Made by a program: the position numbers and the translations under genes. Below, one piece after another: positions 12,585 through 23,958 of a stretch of DNA of 64,000 nt (the stretch's first letter is position 1; the number at the start of each line of letters is the position of its first letter). This stretch comes from Isoetes taiwanensis (Eukaryota; Streptophyta; Lycopodiopsida; Isoetales; Isoetaceae): NCBI GenBank assembly GCA_021234155.1, contig JAJEKV010000030.1, forward strand, positions 7,245,890 through 7,309,889, read 5' to 3'. The notes under the pieces were generated by a model. That model was given only the letters and a program-made list of their open reading frames with translations. It ran no database searches and was not told where the DNA came from.

Positions 12585-12811
12585 TCTGCATACCAGCCAT
12601 TTTCCCAAGGTCACGGGTTCAACGCCTCGTTGTGAAAGTGGCCATGCAATGTAAAGTTGGTGGGGGAAGGACCCACTTCAGCAATGTAAAGTGGTGGGGG
12701 CAGGACCCATCTGGGTGTGTTGTAAAGTGTCACATGTCCGATAGGACGCTGCCTTGTGGCGTGACGTTAAAATCTCTTCTTCTTCTTCTTCTTCTTCTTC
12801 TTCTTCTTGCT
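12585..12811 (+). mobile_element. SINE with (CTT)n tail, inserted in LINE copy 2
   Basis: GGTTCAACGCC at 12,616 fits a pol III B box. The body contains an internal duplication (GCAATGTAAAG...GTGGGGG...GGACCCA twice), then GACGCTGCCTTGTGGCGTGA CGTTAAAAT and a (CTT)n tail at about 12,773-12,811. The same 3' end with a different microsatellite tail occurs at 30,530-30,663. The insertion splits the LINE C-terminal domain between MEES and WYADGELW. The left end and target duplication are uncertain. Confidence 0.65.
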
Positions 12812-13264
12812 TTCTTCCATTGCCTTATATGGTAGCCTTTCATGAGGTAAGGCTTTAACTCTGGTTATATAAACAAGGTATTGATAGATTGCCTCTCCCT
12901 CCAATGGCAACATACCAACTTCAGCAAGCATCATGGCATATGGTGTTTGGAGTTTAACTCCTAGCTCATCCATTAGATAGCGCTTTTGGACTGCTTCTAT
13001 ATCTTTCCATTTTTTCCTTGCTAAACCCGGTCCCCATATCTGGCATCCATACAATATTACAGGCATAACTAGAGCTCGATATAAATGAAGCCGCATGGAC
13101 CAGTCCAATAGCTGAATTGTTCTACATTTAGCTTGCATTGCGTATAAAGCTTTCTTTCCACCAACAATCCTCTTATCTACGGATGTATTCCATCTATAAT
13201 TTTCTGTTATCTCAATTCCCAAATATTTATAGCTATGAACATGTTCAATGGGCTTACCTTTAAT

Positions 13265-14083
13265 CTAAAAAATATGTTTTTTCCTCGTGCCAAACATCTT
13301 AATTTTTGTCTTGTCAAGATTGACTGCCATTCCTGCTTGATCACAAAAGGATGATAGTACCTCTATATGTTGTTGCAAGCCTTCCGCTGTTCGTGCAAGA
13401 AGCACTATGTCATCTGCATATAGAAGGAGCATGATAAGGTATCCTGCAAGCACTACTCCGTCATAGCAACTTCGGTTAAGCCACCTTTCTACTTCATCAA
13501 TATAGATGCCAAATAAAGTTGGAGATGCAGGACAACCCTGTTTAACACCAAGATTACTGATTATTTGCTTATCACATTTCTTATTCAATGGAGTGCTCAA
13601 TTCAGCAAGCATTTGCTCATATAACCTTGCTACAACAAGTTGCAGTCCCTTAGGAACATTAATAGCATCTAATCTATCCATAAGTTTTTTTCTGGGTACA
13701 ATATCAAATGCCTTTTTCAAGTCTACAAAGCATGCATACATTGCCCTATTTATTCCCTTAGACTTCTCAATGGCTACTCTTATTGTCACTAGATGGTCTG
13801 TAGTAGAGTAACCTGTACGAAAGCCTGCTTGCCCAATAGCTCTGATATCTTGCTCCTCAGCCCATCTAGATAACTTATGTTCCACTGCTGTCCTAAAAAG
13901 CTTTCCCATAAGACTGCTTATCATGATTGTGCGATAGTTGCTTGCTTTTGTTTTATCCCCACCTTTATGGATAGGGACAATACGACTTAACTGCCATTCC
14001 TTCGGGAATCCAAAAGCCATAACTGAGTTAAACAATTCAGTAATCTCATTCACTACTGCGTTTCCTGCCCACTCTAAGCCCAT
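13265..14083 (-). pseudogene. LINE reverse transcriptase domain (copy 2)
   Basis: A 272-residue open frame with the ordered RT blocks of LINEs: KEWQLSRIVPIHKGGD, IGQAGFRTGYSTTDHL, ACFVDLKKAFDIVPR, GVKQGCPASPTLFGIYIDE, the catalytic LLLYADDIVLLA (YADD intact) and GMAVNLDKTKIKMFGT. It copies LINE RNA at the nicked target. The frame continues upstream only after a frameshift near 14,085 (ANGKATDINGL block), and downstream (13,222-12,767) in another frame with the YGCQIWGPGL motif. The catalytic core looks unbroken, but the element as a whole is truncated. Confidence 0.88.
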
Positions 14084-14239
14084 TTATATCTGTAGCCTTA
14101 CCATTTGCAAGCTTTCTGATGGCCTCTCCTATATCATCTGATGTAAATATGGGCTCCAATGTCTATAGGTGGCTCATTTGCTTTATATAATAGCTCATGT
14201 GCATAGTTATATAAGTCAGAGCCCTCATAATTGTATTTT

Positions 14240-14640
14240 GCACGTACGAAATCAACACCATATAGTATTCCGCTTGAAATCTTATAGTATTTTGCGAATC
14301 TTGTTATACAGTATAGCCAATTTTGTACTTGCATACCCCACAAACGAGGAACTTTACGTACGGTGTAGATTAAGGAATAAGGGGTGAATATGCCTATCCA
14401 ACAGCTCTCGTTGCCCGGAGTCACCCCCCGTGTGAATATGCACCCAAACCAAAGGGGGTTTAAGGGGGATTTTAATTTAAATGTGTTGGACCCAATAGTT
14501 GTGTTAATTAATGTCAATGGTAGTTATGTGTTGGTTGTTAATGTCAATGGTTGTTATGTGTTGGTTGTTATGTGTTGGGGGGTTGTTATGTGTTGGTTGT
14601 TATGTGTTGGGGGATTTAATTTTTATATGTTTGGATGTTA
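14240..14640. repeat. Foldback-family copy: loop plus one arm
   Basis: Positions about 14,400-14,490 match the foldback right arm (TTGCCCGGAGTCACCCCCCG, AACCAAAGGGGGTTTAAGGG). About 14,245-14,400 matches, in inverse orientation, the loop of the 24-kb element (CTCGTTTGTGGGGTAT, GCAAAATACTATAAG). The second arm is missing where LINE copy 2 begins. After the arm, 14,500-14,620 is a young minisatellite of GTTATGTGTTGGTT units. Confidence 0.75.
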
Positions 14641-15600
14641 ATGGTCCAAACACCAAACACCAAGTGGCATGCACTTCACAACGAGACTCTCGAGAATAGC
14701 AAGGGGCCATGATGCCTTAATGGTAGCAGTTGTGTAACTATCCTTTTTGCATCCGTGTGACGACCATCTTTTGTACATATGAGTAAAATACTCATATGGT
14801 ACGAATACCCGTGTGGTCGTCACAGTAAAGAAGTTAATACTCCATGACATGTATAATAGCCCAATTGCTAGTCATGCAGGTTTCATGGAAACCTACTTCA
14901 AAAGTAGTTATTATTGCCCAGGCATGAAGAAGCAATAGTAAGGTATATTTGTAAATGCTAGCTATATCAACAGACAAAAGTAGAATCAGTTGGAACCTTT
15001 GGATATTCCAAACACCAAGTGGAAGGTAGCAGCCATGCACTTCACAACAAGACTCTCGAGAACAGCAAGGGACTATGCTGCCTTAATGGTAGCAGTTGAC
15101 AAGTTATCAAAGATGGCACATTTTTTGCCACATGTCGAACCACAGATACAGCTTTGGATACTGCTTTTCATGAAAGAAATCTTCAGGTTGCACAGAATAC
15201 CCCAGAGTGATTGTCTCGGATAGAGACCTGGAGTTCATAAGTGCCTTCTGGAAGGATTTGTTCAACACAATCCAAACCAAGTTGTGGATGAATACTTCAT
15301 ATCACCCTCGAACATATGGTCAAACAGAGCACACCAACCAGATATTGGAAGACATGTTGAGAAATTGTTTAGAAGAAACAATCTAAATGGAGGGACTATA
15401 TCCACTTGGTTGAACTTTCCTATAATAAGAACCAAGCATGAGTCATCTCAAATGTCCCCTTTTATGATAAATTACGGCTACCAATGCTTAATACCAGATA
15501 CTTGGCACCGTGTCAAAAAATAAAAATTTCTCAACAGTTGTTGGCTGATATGCAACAATTAGTCGAACAAGTTCGAGGATATCTTCTAGCGGCAAGAAGC
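14640..15600 (+). pseudogene. Ty3/gypsy integrase fragment, partly duplicated
   Basis: From about 14,845 the plus strand reads through a decayed zinc-binding N-terminal part (SHAGFMETY ... CQQTK region), then PLDIPNTKWKVAAMHF, VAVDKLSKMAHFLP, LFMKEIFRLHRIP, TKHESSQMSPFMINYGYQ and LLADMQQLVEQVRGYLLAAR, the usual order of a gypsy integrase core and its downstream part. It is cut by stops and frameshifts. An 85-bp stretch (CACCAAGTGG...GTAGCAGTTG) at 14,645-14,730 is an extra copy of 15,009-15,098. Integrase inserts retroelement cDNA; this copy is dead. Confidence 0.85.
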
Positions 15601-16208
15601 AATCTTCAGTAGTCACAATAGCTTCTGCACCACCCAAGCACCTATACAGATTGATCGTGTAGTTCGTAGGCTCTTGTCTACAACCGAGAAGAGAGGCTAA
15701 CCTCTGCCTCTATTATGGTGGGGCTGGTCATATTGCTCGTGGATGCCCTATGAAGTATCTAAATAGTAAAAAAAACTCCGGGGGCCAGTCCGAATAGTAG
15801 GAGTCTTCTGTTGGTTGACCACCATTTCTCAGACTCCTTCTACACTTCATGATAGGTTTATTCCATAAGATCAGTAAGGAATTTTTTATCTCAATATCAT
15901 TAGAGTCAGAGTTTGGGAGGTTGGCATTGGCGCAACTTGATAGTGATGCAAATGCTTGCTTTATGGATAGTGTATTTGCTACTGGGCACGCCATCCCTAG
16001 GAGCAAGATTGAACATCCCAGTTCTGCCGGTGTAACTGATGGACATGAGATCTCCTCGAGCGCAGTCACATAATGTACTGCACCTCTTCAGGTTCTGTTC
16101 GATGGAGCTTCTTGTAGCATTTCTTTCAATCTTATCGATAGTCCACATGTGCAAGTACCCTTCGGTCTACTCTGGCTCGAGATACATAACGCACAAATTG
16201 ATTGCTAT
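15600..16208 (+). pseudogene. Ty3/gypsy Gag zinc knuckle and protease fragment
   Basis: Immediately after the integrase tail comes sequence that belongs at the 5' end of a gypsy element: API QIDRVVRRLLSTTEK, then CLYYGGAGHIARGC, a CCHC zinc knuckle whose second Cys has become Tyr. Further on, VLFDGASCSISFN recalls the protease active-site segment (normally D-S-G-A-S; the Ser is missing). The gene order integrase then Gag shows two element copies joined tail to head or a rearrangement. The non-autonomous LTR element at 16,209 interrupts the frame just after the protease motif. Confidence 0.75.
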
Positions 16209-16904
16209 TGATACAAACGGTCATCTCTATCTGCAAATCTATCTGCAATACTAACAAACACGGTTAATCCAATCAACCTGGAACTCCAGATCAAGTTCTT
16301 TTGGCACTACTTATCCACCCAACCGGGCTCTGATTTGCAAACACGGCAAGTCTGGCTCAATCTCTTCCCAATTCTGAGAGTCTGCTAGCCAACTGGATAG
16401 CCTCTCTAGGATTCTTTGGATTCTCTAAAACTAAGAAAGCACTCAATTCAAGCACAAATTATCAGAGGTTCTACCAATCAGACTTCTATCATAAGCCAAA
16501 CACCTCCGGTTTTTTCCCCTCTTTTCAACAGATCGACTGCTTATATGCTACTCTAAAAGGTGTTGTATGACTAAATCTGGATCTCCCTTACCTTTTTGGC
16601 TAAATCCGGCACTGCTATCCTGCAATCCAGGCTGGTACGCTGGCCCAGAAGTTATTTCCGGCCTGTTCTATTTTCAACGGCAACAAAAGGCCTCTGTTTT
16701 CTTGTTCGTTCGTTTATTTGGTTGTTACAATTCCAATAGTTCTTTTTAGTTTAAAACGTTTAACTTTTCAATGGTTCCCTTATTAGAAATTGTAACTTAA
16801 AAACTCCTAACAATCAATCAAAATACTCATCCAAAGCCCTTGCCTCTGTGTTTGTCTCCGCAAATCATTCCTCTGAGCCACGCCCCCAAGCTAGTGCCGT
16901 ATCA
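16209..16904 (-). repeat. 3' LTR of the non-autonomous element
   Basis: 696 bp, TGATAC...GTATCA on the plus strand. A 60-codon open stretch inside it is duplicated exactly in the other LTR and is not a gene. Confidence 0.9.
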
Positions 16905-18230
16905 ATTCCTTCCCTTCCCAAGGTTGACCGTCCTCGATCATCTGCCTTAGGGAGTAACAATCTGTCCCAAAGCTAGTCAACTGACTATCTGCTTTGTCTG
17001 GACTCTTTCCCAAAGCTACTCAACTGACTATCTCTCTTTCCCAAAGCTAGTCAACTGACTATCTGCTTTGTCTGGAATCTTTCCCAAAGCTAGTTACCTG
17101 ACTATCTGCTTTGAAAGGATTTCTTCTAGGCTGGTAAACTTACCATCTGCTTTACAATTCTAAGGGTCTGGCTTCTGTGCTGCAGTCACAGTTGCCCCCT
17201 TCTAAACTCTAGAGCAACATTCATTTGAAAAAGAAACTCCTTTCTTAAGTCAAATCATAACTATGCTCAGTTAACTAGTCATCACAATCATATACAAGCT
17301 TGTTTAATTTACTTATCTTTCAGATAATCAATCTGAATTCGTACTCTCTCCCTCAGGCTTCTGCCTTTTCCTTGTTAAACTTATCGTGGAAACTTTCAGG
17401 AACTTCTTCTGCACGAACATGGGCAATCTCTGCAACAGGTCGTGCTACTTGTTTCTTAGCAGTTTCATTTCCCTTTTGTTCATTTGAACCTCATGAATAC
17501 GCAACCAACAACAAATATCAAGTTAGAATGTCTCCAAACAAAGGAATTGCAAGTTTTCTGTAAGCCACAAACAAAGCAGCATACTGGCCTTGCTATCACA
17601 TCTTAAAGAAGACTCAGGTAAAACATGCAGGTATTTTCTGTTAACTCTAACCCTATGGAGCTTCAAGCATAACTACCGTTTCACTGGCATCATGCAGTGC
17701 AAGCATATTCCACAGCTTTAATTTATCTCTTGTTTTACATAGAACTACTAGCAGCATTCATTATTTTCTTTTTACAATAATTTGCTCTCTATTATTAAAC
17801 AACTGCAATTCACATATGCTTTCACAACTCATTTCCATAATTTAGTGGAATAATTTACTGTTGTAGGTATCCCAATTAAACTATTAGATTGCTACGACAT
17901 TCTTTTTAAAGGATTACGGCTTGCAGCATCTACATTCTACAGCTTTCTTCTGCTCATTTGCAAAGCATGCTTTTTTTGCTTCATATCTTCTAAACTTTAA
18001 CTGCTCAGGACAAACTTTTTCGTCTCTTGTCCTTTCTATTTTCCCTGCATCAAGAACAACAACAGTTTCTTCCTTCCTTCTCTGAGAGTCTGTTAAACCA
18101 ACCGGTTAACCTCTCTGGAAGCTCTCTAGTCATCATGTAACATCGAATTGGCTAAAACAAAATCTTGAAACGTGTCAAGGGCCTAACACAGGATTATTTT
18201 AACAGGACCAACTTACGCTCTGATACCAAT

Positions 18231-18926
18231 TGATACAAACGGTCATCTCTATCTGCAAATCTATCTGCAATACTAACAAACACGGTTAATCCAATCAACC
18301 TGGAACTCCAGATCAAGTTCTTTTGGCACTACTTATCCACCCAACCGGGCTCTGATTTGCAAACACGGCAAGTCTGGCTCAATCTCTTCCCAATTCTGAG
18401 AGTCTGCTAGCCAATTGGATAGCCTCTCTGGGATTCTTTGGATTCTCTAAAACTAAGAAAGCACTCAATTCAAGCACAAATTATCAGAGGTTCTACCAAT
18501 CAGACTTCTATCATAAGCCAAACACCTCCGGTTTTTTCCCCTCTTTTCAGCAGATCGACTGCTTATATGCTACTCTAAAAGGTGTTGTATGACTAAATCT
18601 GGATCTCCCTTACCTTTTTGGCTAAATCCGGCACTGCTATCCTGCAATCCGGGCTGGTACGCTGGCCCAGAAGTTATTTCCGGCCTGTTCTATTTTCAAC
18701 GGCAACAAAAGGCCTCTGTTTTCTTGTTCGTTCGTTTATTTGGTTGTTACAATTCCAATAGTTCTTTTTAGTTTAAAACGTTAAACTTTTCAATGGTTCC
18801 CTTATTAGAAATTGTAACTTAAAAACTCCTAACAATCAATCAAAACACTCATCCAAAGCCCTTGCCTCTGTGTTTGTCTCCGCAAATCATTCCTCTGAGC
18901 CACGCCCCCAAGCTAGTGCCGTATCA
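18231..18926 (-). repeat. 5' LTR of the non-autonomous element
   Basis: 696 bp, same ends as its partner. The adjoining TGGTATCAGAGC on the minus strand fixes its orientation as the 5' LTR. Confidence 0.9.
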
Positions 18927-20600
18927 TCTATACTAGATCTTTTCGATTTGCTAATTCTAGCCCTAGTTCCAATTCATTTGGAGTTCAGGCCTCTGCACCA
19001 AATCTACTTCAATTCGTGCGTTCTGGGCTCATGATTTCATTCTTGCTGATATTGTAGTTCCTGTTTATGCTTCGTGCCTTGATTCGGTTCTCGTCTCTAC
19101 TTTAGTGCATGCCCTCGATTTCGATCATTTAGATGATGTCCCAACTCCAGTTCTTCCAGTTTTTGCTCATGCTCCTGCTCTTGCTCCTGCTCCTCCTCTT
19201 GATCGTACTCCTATTCAGATCCTTGTTTCTGTGGACGCTTCTTCACGCCCTCAGTTTCGTGTCCCAAAGATCTCTCTTCGCAGGTTCATATGCTTGCTAG
19301 CTCTGCACTAGTAAAGTCTTCTCTAATGCTTCCAGATAAATATGGCGATTTCTCTGATGTTTTTGATAAAGTCAAGGCCAGCAAGCTCCCAAAGCATCAT
19401 CCATATGATTGTTCTATTTATTTGCAGCCCAAGACAATATCGCCATATGGTCCGATATATGGCCTACCTCCTGCTTTGGTTTTGCAAGATTATATTGAGG
19501 AGAAATCTAGCTATTGGCTTCATTCGACATTCTCAGTCCTTTGCTGGAGCACCCATACTTTTTGTCAAAAAGAAGGATGATTCTCTGTGTCTCGTCATTG
19601 ATTATCGTGGCCTCAACAAATTCACAGTGCCAAATCGCTATCCAATTCTGCTAATTCCAAAGTTATTAGAGCGACTCTAAGGTGCATGCTATTTTATGAG
19701 ATTGATCTTCGGGGTGTCTACAATCTCATCTGGATCCGAGAGGATGATGAATGAAAGACAACATTTCATACTCAGCCATTTACCTTTTAAGATTACCAAT
19801 GCTCCAACAGTATGCCAACATATGGTCAGTGATGTTTTTCGAGAGTTTTTAGACAATTTTATTATCATCTATTTGGGTGATATTCTTATTTAATCTAAGA
19901 TTCTTGAAGAATATGAGAGGCATATTTGACAGGTTCTCCAGAAGCTTCATGAATATGGTTATATGCCAAACTGAAAAAGTGTCAGTTCGATCAGGAATAC
20001 TGTGGAGTTTCTTGGCTATCATATTTGCCAACTTCTATCGGTGTTTTATTCGGGATTATTTGGAGATTGCCCTTCCTTTGCCATGCCTCATAGCAAAGAA
20101 TGTCCCATTTGAATGGGTGTGGAAGAAGAAATAGCTTTTGTTACTCTGAAGCATGCTTTTATGATGGCACCAGTTCTTTCTCATGTAGATCATTCGTGCA
20201 TGTTGTCGAAGCAGATGCTTCTGATTTTGCTCTTGGCGGGATCCTATCACAGGAGGGGGGTGGCCATGAGCTACATCTGACTGCCTATCACGCGAGAAAG
20301 TTCTAGGCTGCCAAAATCAATTATCCAATTTATGACAAGGAGTTGAGGTCACAGTCTATACGGATCATTGAAATCTGGAATATTTTCAGTCTGCTCGAGT
20401 GCTTAACTGTCATAAAGCCTGATGGCATACTCAAGTATTACCCCGCATTGATTTTGACTGAAAAAAATACATTGATGGCTACTTTTGCATCGACTAATGC
20501 GAGGTACTTTGGTGGTGATTGGGCTTTCAGGTATGTTTGTGAGATCATCTTGATATGCTTTTATTCTTTATCCCAGATTGTTATCAGATCCACATGATGG
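18927..20600 (+). pseudogene. Ty3/gypsy reverse transcriptase and RNase H fragment
   Basis: Across shifting frames the order is [105 protein letters not shown] and later VVEADASDFALGGILSQEGG. These are the RT palm and RNase H blocks of gypsy Pol. The catalytic YxDD is YLGD, so the enzyme would be inactive even without the frameshifts. It is the downstream half of the copy whose Gag/protease lies at 15.6-16.2 kb, split by the non-autonomous element. Confidence 0.88.
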
Positions 20601-21425
20601 CTTGGAAGAGTGTTGTCAGATTTATTCGCTACATATGCACCTTCTGTTTGTATATAATGATAAATTGTTTTCAATTGTTTGCTTTCCTTATTAAGCACAG
20701 TGCATGATTGTATCTTTAGGTTTCTAGGCATTTCTTGAATTATGCCTTTGCTTCTGAAGGTTTACTACTACACATGGTGCCTACATGATTGCCGTGTAGC
20801 TTTACATGTGCTGAAGTTGCAGCCTGCTACAACTAAGGTTACAGTGCTGTTGTGCTTGTACTTTGCAATCTATTCTAAAAGATGTAGCACTATGTTTACA
20901 TTTATGTGGATATGTTAAATTATCTGGAATGTAAGATGCTTCTTTTTGGTGGTTCATGATCGAAAAGCAATCAGCTATGATAATAGGTTGATTCAGAATG
21001 TTCTATGGTGCTATGGTAAGATACACGACCGTTTAAAGATAGCATATTAAGATATTTTGAAGATGTGGTAAACAACTAGGTAGTAAATGTTTATAGTTGG
21101 AAAGTTTGAAAAAATTCTTGGGATATATCTATTACAATAATGATTATGAACTACAACTGTAAGATCAAGTTTATGTGATTAGTAGAAAATTATCATTGCT
21201 GGATACAGATACAATGACAGGATTTGTGTTGAAATCTCCAGCACATATTTGTTTGGAGTATTTGAATCCTCTTAGTATAATTTTTTTGCAATGACTTTAT
21301 GGTTTTATAAATCAAAAGCTTTCATTCGCAATATAATATTATAGAAATAATCAATGCCTTAATAAATAATGCAAATCATGTACAAAATGTTGCTGGAGGT
21401 GAAATTCCCGTTGACATTATATGTG
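20600..21425. other. AT-rich non-coding DNA
   Basis: No coding pattern is recognised between the RNase H remnant and the first satellite unit. It could hold the decayed 3' part of the gypsy element. Confidence 0.5.
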
Positions 21426-21768
21426 AGTTATAAAAAATAATCACGTTAGCTCACTGGTTATATTGGTCAAAGTAGTCTTATTAAGACATTGAGTTATTTT
21501 GATAGAGGTTCGAGCCCCCGTAATTCATATCCTAAAATCTTAGGCGAAGACGTATAGAGACTCGATATTCAATCAAAATCTGAGGCGAACTCGTATTTCA
21601 TATTTCAAAATCATAGGTGTCTCCAATCATAAATGACCCTAAATGAAACGAGAGGTGCCTAGAGGCTCCAATATACGATTTGGGCCGTAGAATCGACGAA
21701 TCAGACGATTGTAGTAGTTCAGAGTGCACCTTATTTAGAATATGTAGCATTATAACAGGGGTTTTTTT
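21425..21768 (+). repeat. Outlying unit of the tRNA-headed satellite
   Basis: A partial unit of the family that is tandem at 24.66-27.46 kb: TTAGCTCACTGGTTATATTG (A-box-like) at 21,446, GAGGTTCGAGCCCCC (B box) about 50 bases on, then the TTAGGCGAAGACGTATAGAG and AATATACGATTTGGGCCGTA segments. It stops at ATAACAGGGG, and the matching continuation resumes at about 24,660, so later insertions seem to separate it from the main array. Confidence 0.8.
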
Positions 21769-21769
21769 T

Positions 21770-23330
21770 TCTGTTTTTGTACTGTTTTCTCTAAGGTTTT
21801 CATATGATTTGGTGGCCGTATTCATCCAGGTGTACTAAATAGTATTTCTAGAGTGCACCCTTTTGTTAGCCGTTGATTTTAGAAAAGGGGGCAAATCCTG
21901 TGGTGGATATCCTCCCATTATTTTTAGGGTTTTTTTAGGGTTCAACTTGTTAACTTGTTTCGAATTATCCCTTCTTTTTCTTCCATCTAGGCCTGCACAG
22001 GTTTAAGGTAGCTATGGCGGCAGTGAAGAAAATGGTGTCGTCAGGCCCAGGCTTTGGTGAAGAAACTAAAGGCACCATGGCCGATCACGGGCCCTACTGC
22101 TAGCCCTGAATACAAAGAACCCATTCCAAATATTACACTCTACGGCACCTTCTCTCCTGCCACCGCTCCTAAGCCTGTTTCAGTCCCTCGATCTGAACCA
22201 ATTAAGCCCAAGCAAAAATGGCGGGCAAATGCATTTCGGCAGCCGCAATAAAGATGCAAACTATCATTTTTACCAGTGCAACTCCCTCTGCTTCAAATCG
22301 GCAGGTAAAAGCTTCAGCCCTGAAGCCAGCAAGAGAATGTGAGTCCTCGTCGTACTTTGCCAAAAATTTTAAGCTCAGAATCCCCTGTTTCTTGAACCCT
22401 AGCTTGAGCATCATGCCAGTTTTCTGAACCATGTTTCTTGCCAGAAGCCCATTTTCATAATTATTGTCAGTAGATTTGATTCGTATAAGTTTTATTAATC
22501 CCGATTCTGATACACTTCCTGAAACCAATGAAGCCAATTTTGGGGCTCTGAGTTTTGTGGTGCAAAAATCGGGCATGGACATGCAGGATTTGTCCTCTCT
22601 GCAGCCCTATTTTTGGCAAACTGCATTACCGCTCAGCTACGGCAGAATGCTCTGCGTGGGCACTCGATTTCCCAGCTCCGGCTATGGCGCTCATGTGATG
22701 CATGCATGAAGGGCAAAATAGTCAGGCATTGAAGTACGTTTTTATCAGTTTATGTTCAAGGAGGCATCGGAATCACCATAGCAGGTAGAAGGTAGAGCCT
22801 TTAAGTTTTTTTTTTTGGCTTCAGATTTGGAAAAGGATCATGTATATCTAGATCTACCCGGCGCACTGTATCTCAACAACTCGTAAGAGAAATTGATCCT
22901 TCCAAGGATTCTGAGTTTGATGACCGTTTGCCCCTTCCCCTCAATTTTTGTTCTTGCACCTGGTGGTGTTGAATATCCAAGGAGAGGGCTACCAAAAGTA
23001 AAAGATTTGTGGAAATGGAGGATAAACATTGAAGCCGGTTTGCATGAATAGGATGTTCACCTGTAATGATGTTCACTTGGTCATGTGTTCATGTGATATT
23101 GCACTTGAAGCTTTTATCGAAGTGTTTGCGGGGAATAATGATGATTTTGCACTTGGAGACCTTTCTTCAAAAGTAAAATTAACGTATGCTGAGATACTTT
23201 TCGTTCTCACAAAGCTTGCTGGACCCAACTTGGAGATTCTTCAAATGGCTTTCTATTTCTACTATTGAATTTGTAAGTGGAGGCTTCGGAGAAGTGGCAA
23301 TTGCAAAGGGTTCCAACACTGACAAAAGTG
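21770..23330 (+). pseudogene. Decayed gene of unknown function
   Basis: A pyrimidine-rich leader precedes an ATG at 22,015 (MAAVKKMVSSGPG). After a frameshift comes a conserved-looking stretch, LKAPWPITGPTASPEYKEPI then PNITLYGTFSPATAPKPV, to 22,251. Further open pieces follow at 22,464-22,709 (QPYFWQTALPLSYGRMLCVG), at about 22,860-23,030 (QQLVREIDPSKDSEFDDRLP, then a frameshift into APGGVEYPRRGLPKVKDLWK) and at 23,029-23,268. The pieces have coding character but are separated by stops and frameshifts. I do not recognise the family; the first piece has the look of a small mitochondrial or plastid protein (guess). It sits inside the satellite array interval. Confidence 0.4.
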
Positions 23331-23958
23331 CTCATGGTAAGTTTCCTTAGAAATTGTGAGTTTCAATGTGTAACATGGATGCTAAACTAATATCATTTCA
23401 TTCTAGAATGGGACTCGCATGAAACCAACAAACCGCCCGAATACCAAAGGACTTCCTTAACAAACTAGGATCGAGGACGAAGGTCACAGGATGAAGGCTA
23501 AAGGCCGAGAACGGACAGCATGAAAGAAACGCCAAATTGGCCAAACCAGGCAGGAAGAAGCCCCTCCCCTGCCTGGAAACAATTCAAAGAGAATAAGGTT
23601 CAAATAACTAGCTAATCACTATCATTATATTTGACTTGTAACTAGTGCTTTAGGGAAGATGCACAGCACTCCCCTAGAGCTGCCAGATGAATTATATCAT
23701 ATCTTGTTTTAATGCTAGATATTGGATGCCAATGCCGGTTATGATTGCTATCTCTTTTGTATTGATGCTCCCTCTTTGTGGCAAAACAGGCTTGCATTGA
23801 CACCAGCACATGTTACCATATGCACTAGCATATGCTTCACAATGTGTTTACAATAGTTACATGATTGTTGTATTGCAATATTGAGATTACAGATATTGCA
23901 ATATTGAGATTACAGATAATGAATATAATGACTACATAAAATAATGACTACATAAAAT
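23330..23958. other. Non-coding flank of the foldback element
   Basis: No gene recognised. A 17-bp unit (AATGACTACATAAAATA-like) is doubled at about 23,926-23,957, right beside the left arm. Confidence 0.5.

Larger units (their letters stand above)
12000..14240 (-). mobile_element. 5'-truncated LINE, copy 2 (reverse transcriptase and C-terminal domain)
   Basis: On the minus strand the copy begins near 14,240 in the linker before the reverse transcriptase, then runs through RT and a C-terminal domain to about 12,113. The 3' untranslated part and tail reach about 12,000 (ATTGAATTGAATTGA region). It is interrupted by a SINE at about 12,585-12,811. The endonuclease is missing, as is usual for 5'-truncated LINE insertions. 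The 5' break abuts sequence homologous to the loop of the foldback element. Confidence 0.88.
16209..18926 (-). mobile_element. Young non-autonomous LTR retrotransposon (2,718 bp)
   Basis: Two direct repeats of exactly 696 bp (16,209-16,904 and 18,231-18,926) begin TGATAC and end GTATCA. On the minus strand the 5' LTR (18,926-18,231) is followed within two bases by TGGTATCAGAGC, the classic primer-binding site for initiator tRNA-Met (18,228-18,217). The 3' LTR is preceded by the purine tract GGGAAGGGAAGGAAT. The 1,326-bp interior shows no gag or pol, so it must be mobilised in trans, like LARD/TRIM-type elements. By eye the LTRs differ at about six sites and have no indels, so insertion is recent. 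The flanks GCTAT and TCTAT are a near-match target duplication. The host site is the old gypsy element. Confidence 0.92.

Noticed and set aside
12773-12835. Leu-rich or Lys-rich open stretches over the (CTT)n run
   Set aside because: Translation of a microsatellite; it belongs to the SINE tail.
16567-16749. 60-residue open stretch, identical at 18,589-18,771
   Set aside because: It lies in both LTRs of the non-autonomous element; duplication comes from the LTRs and there is no protein family.
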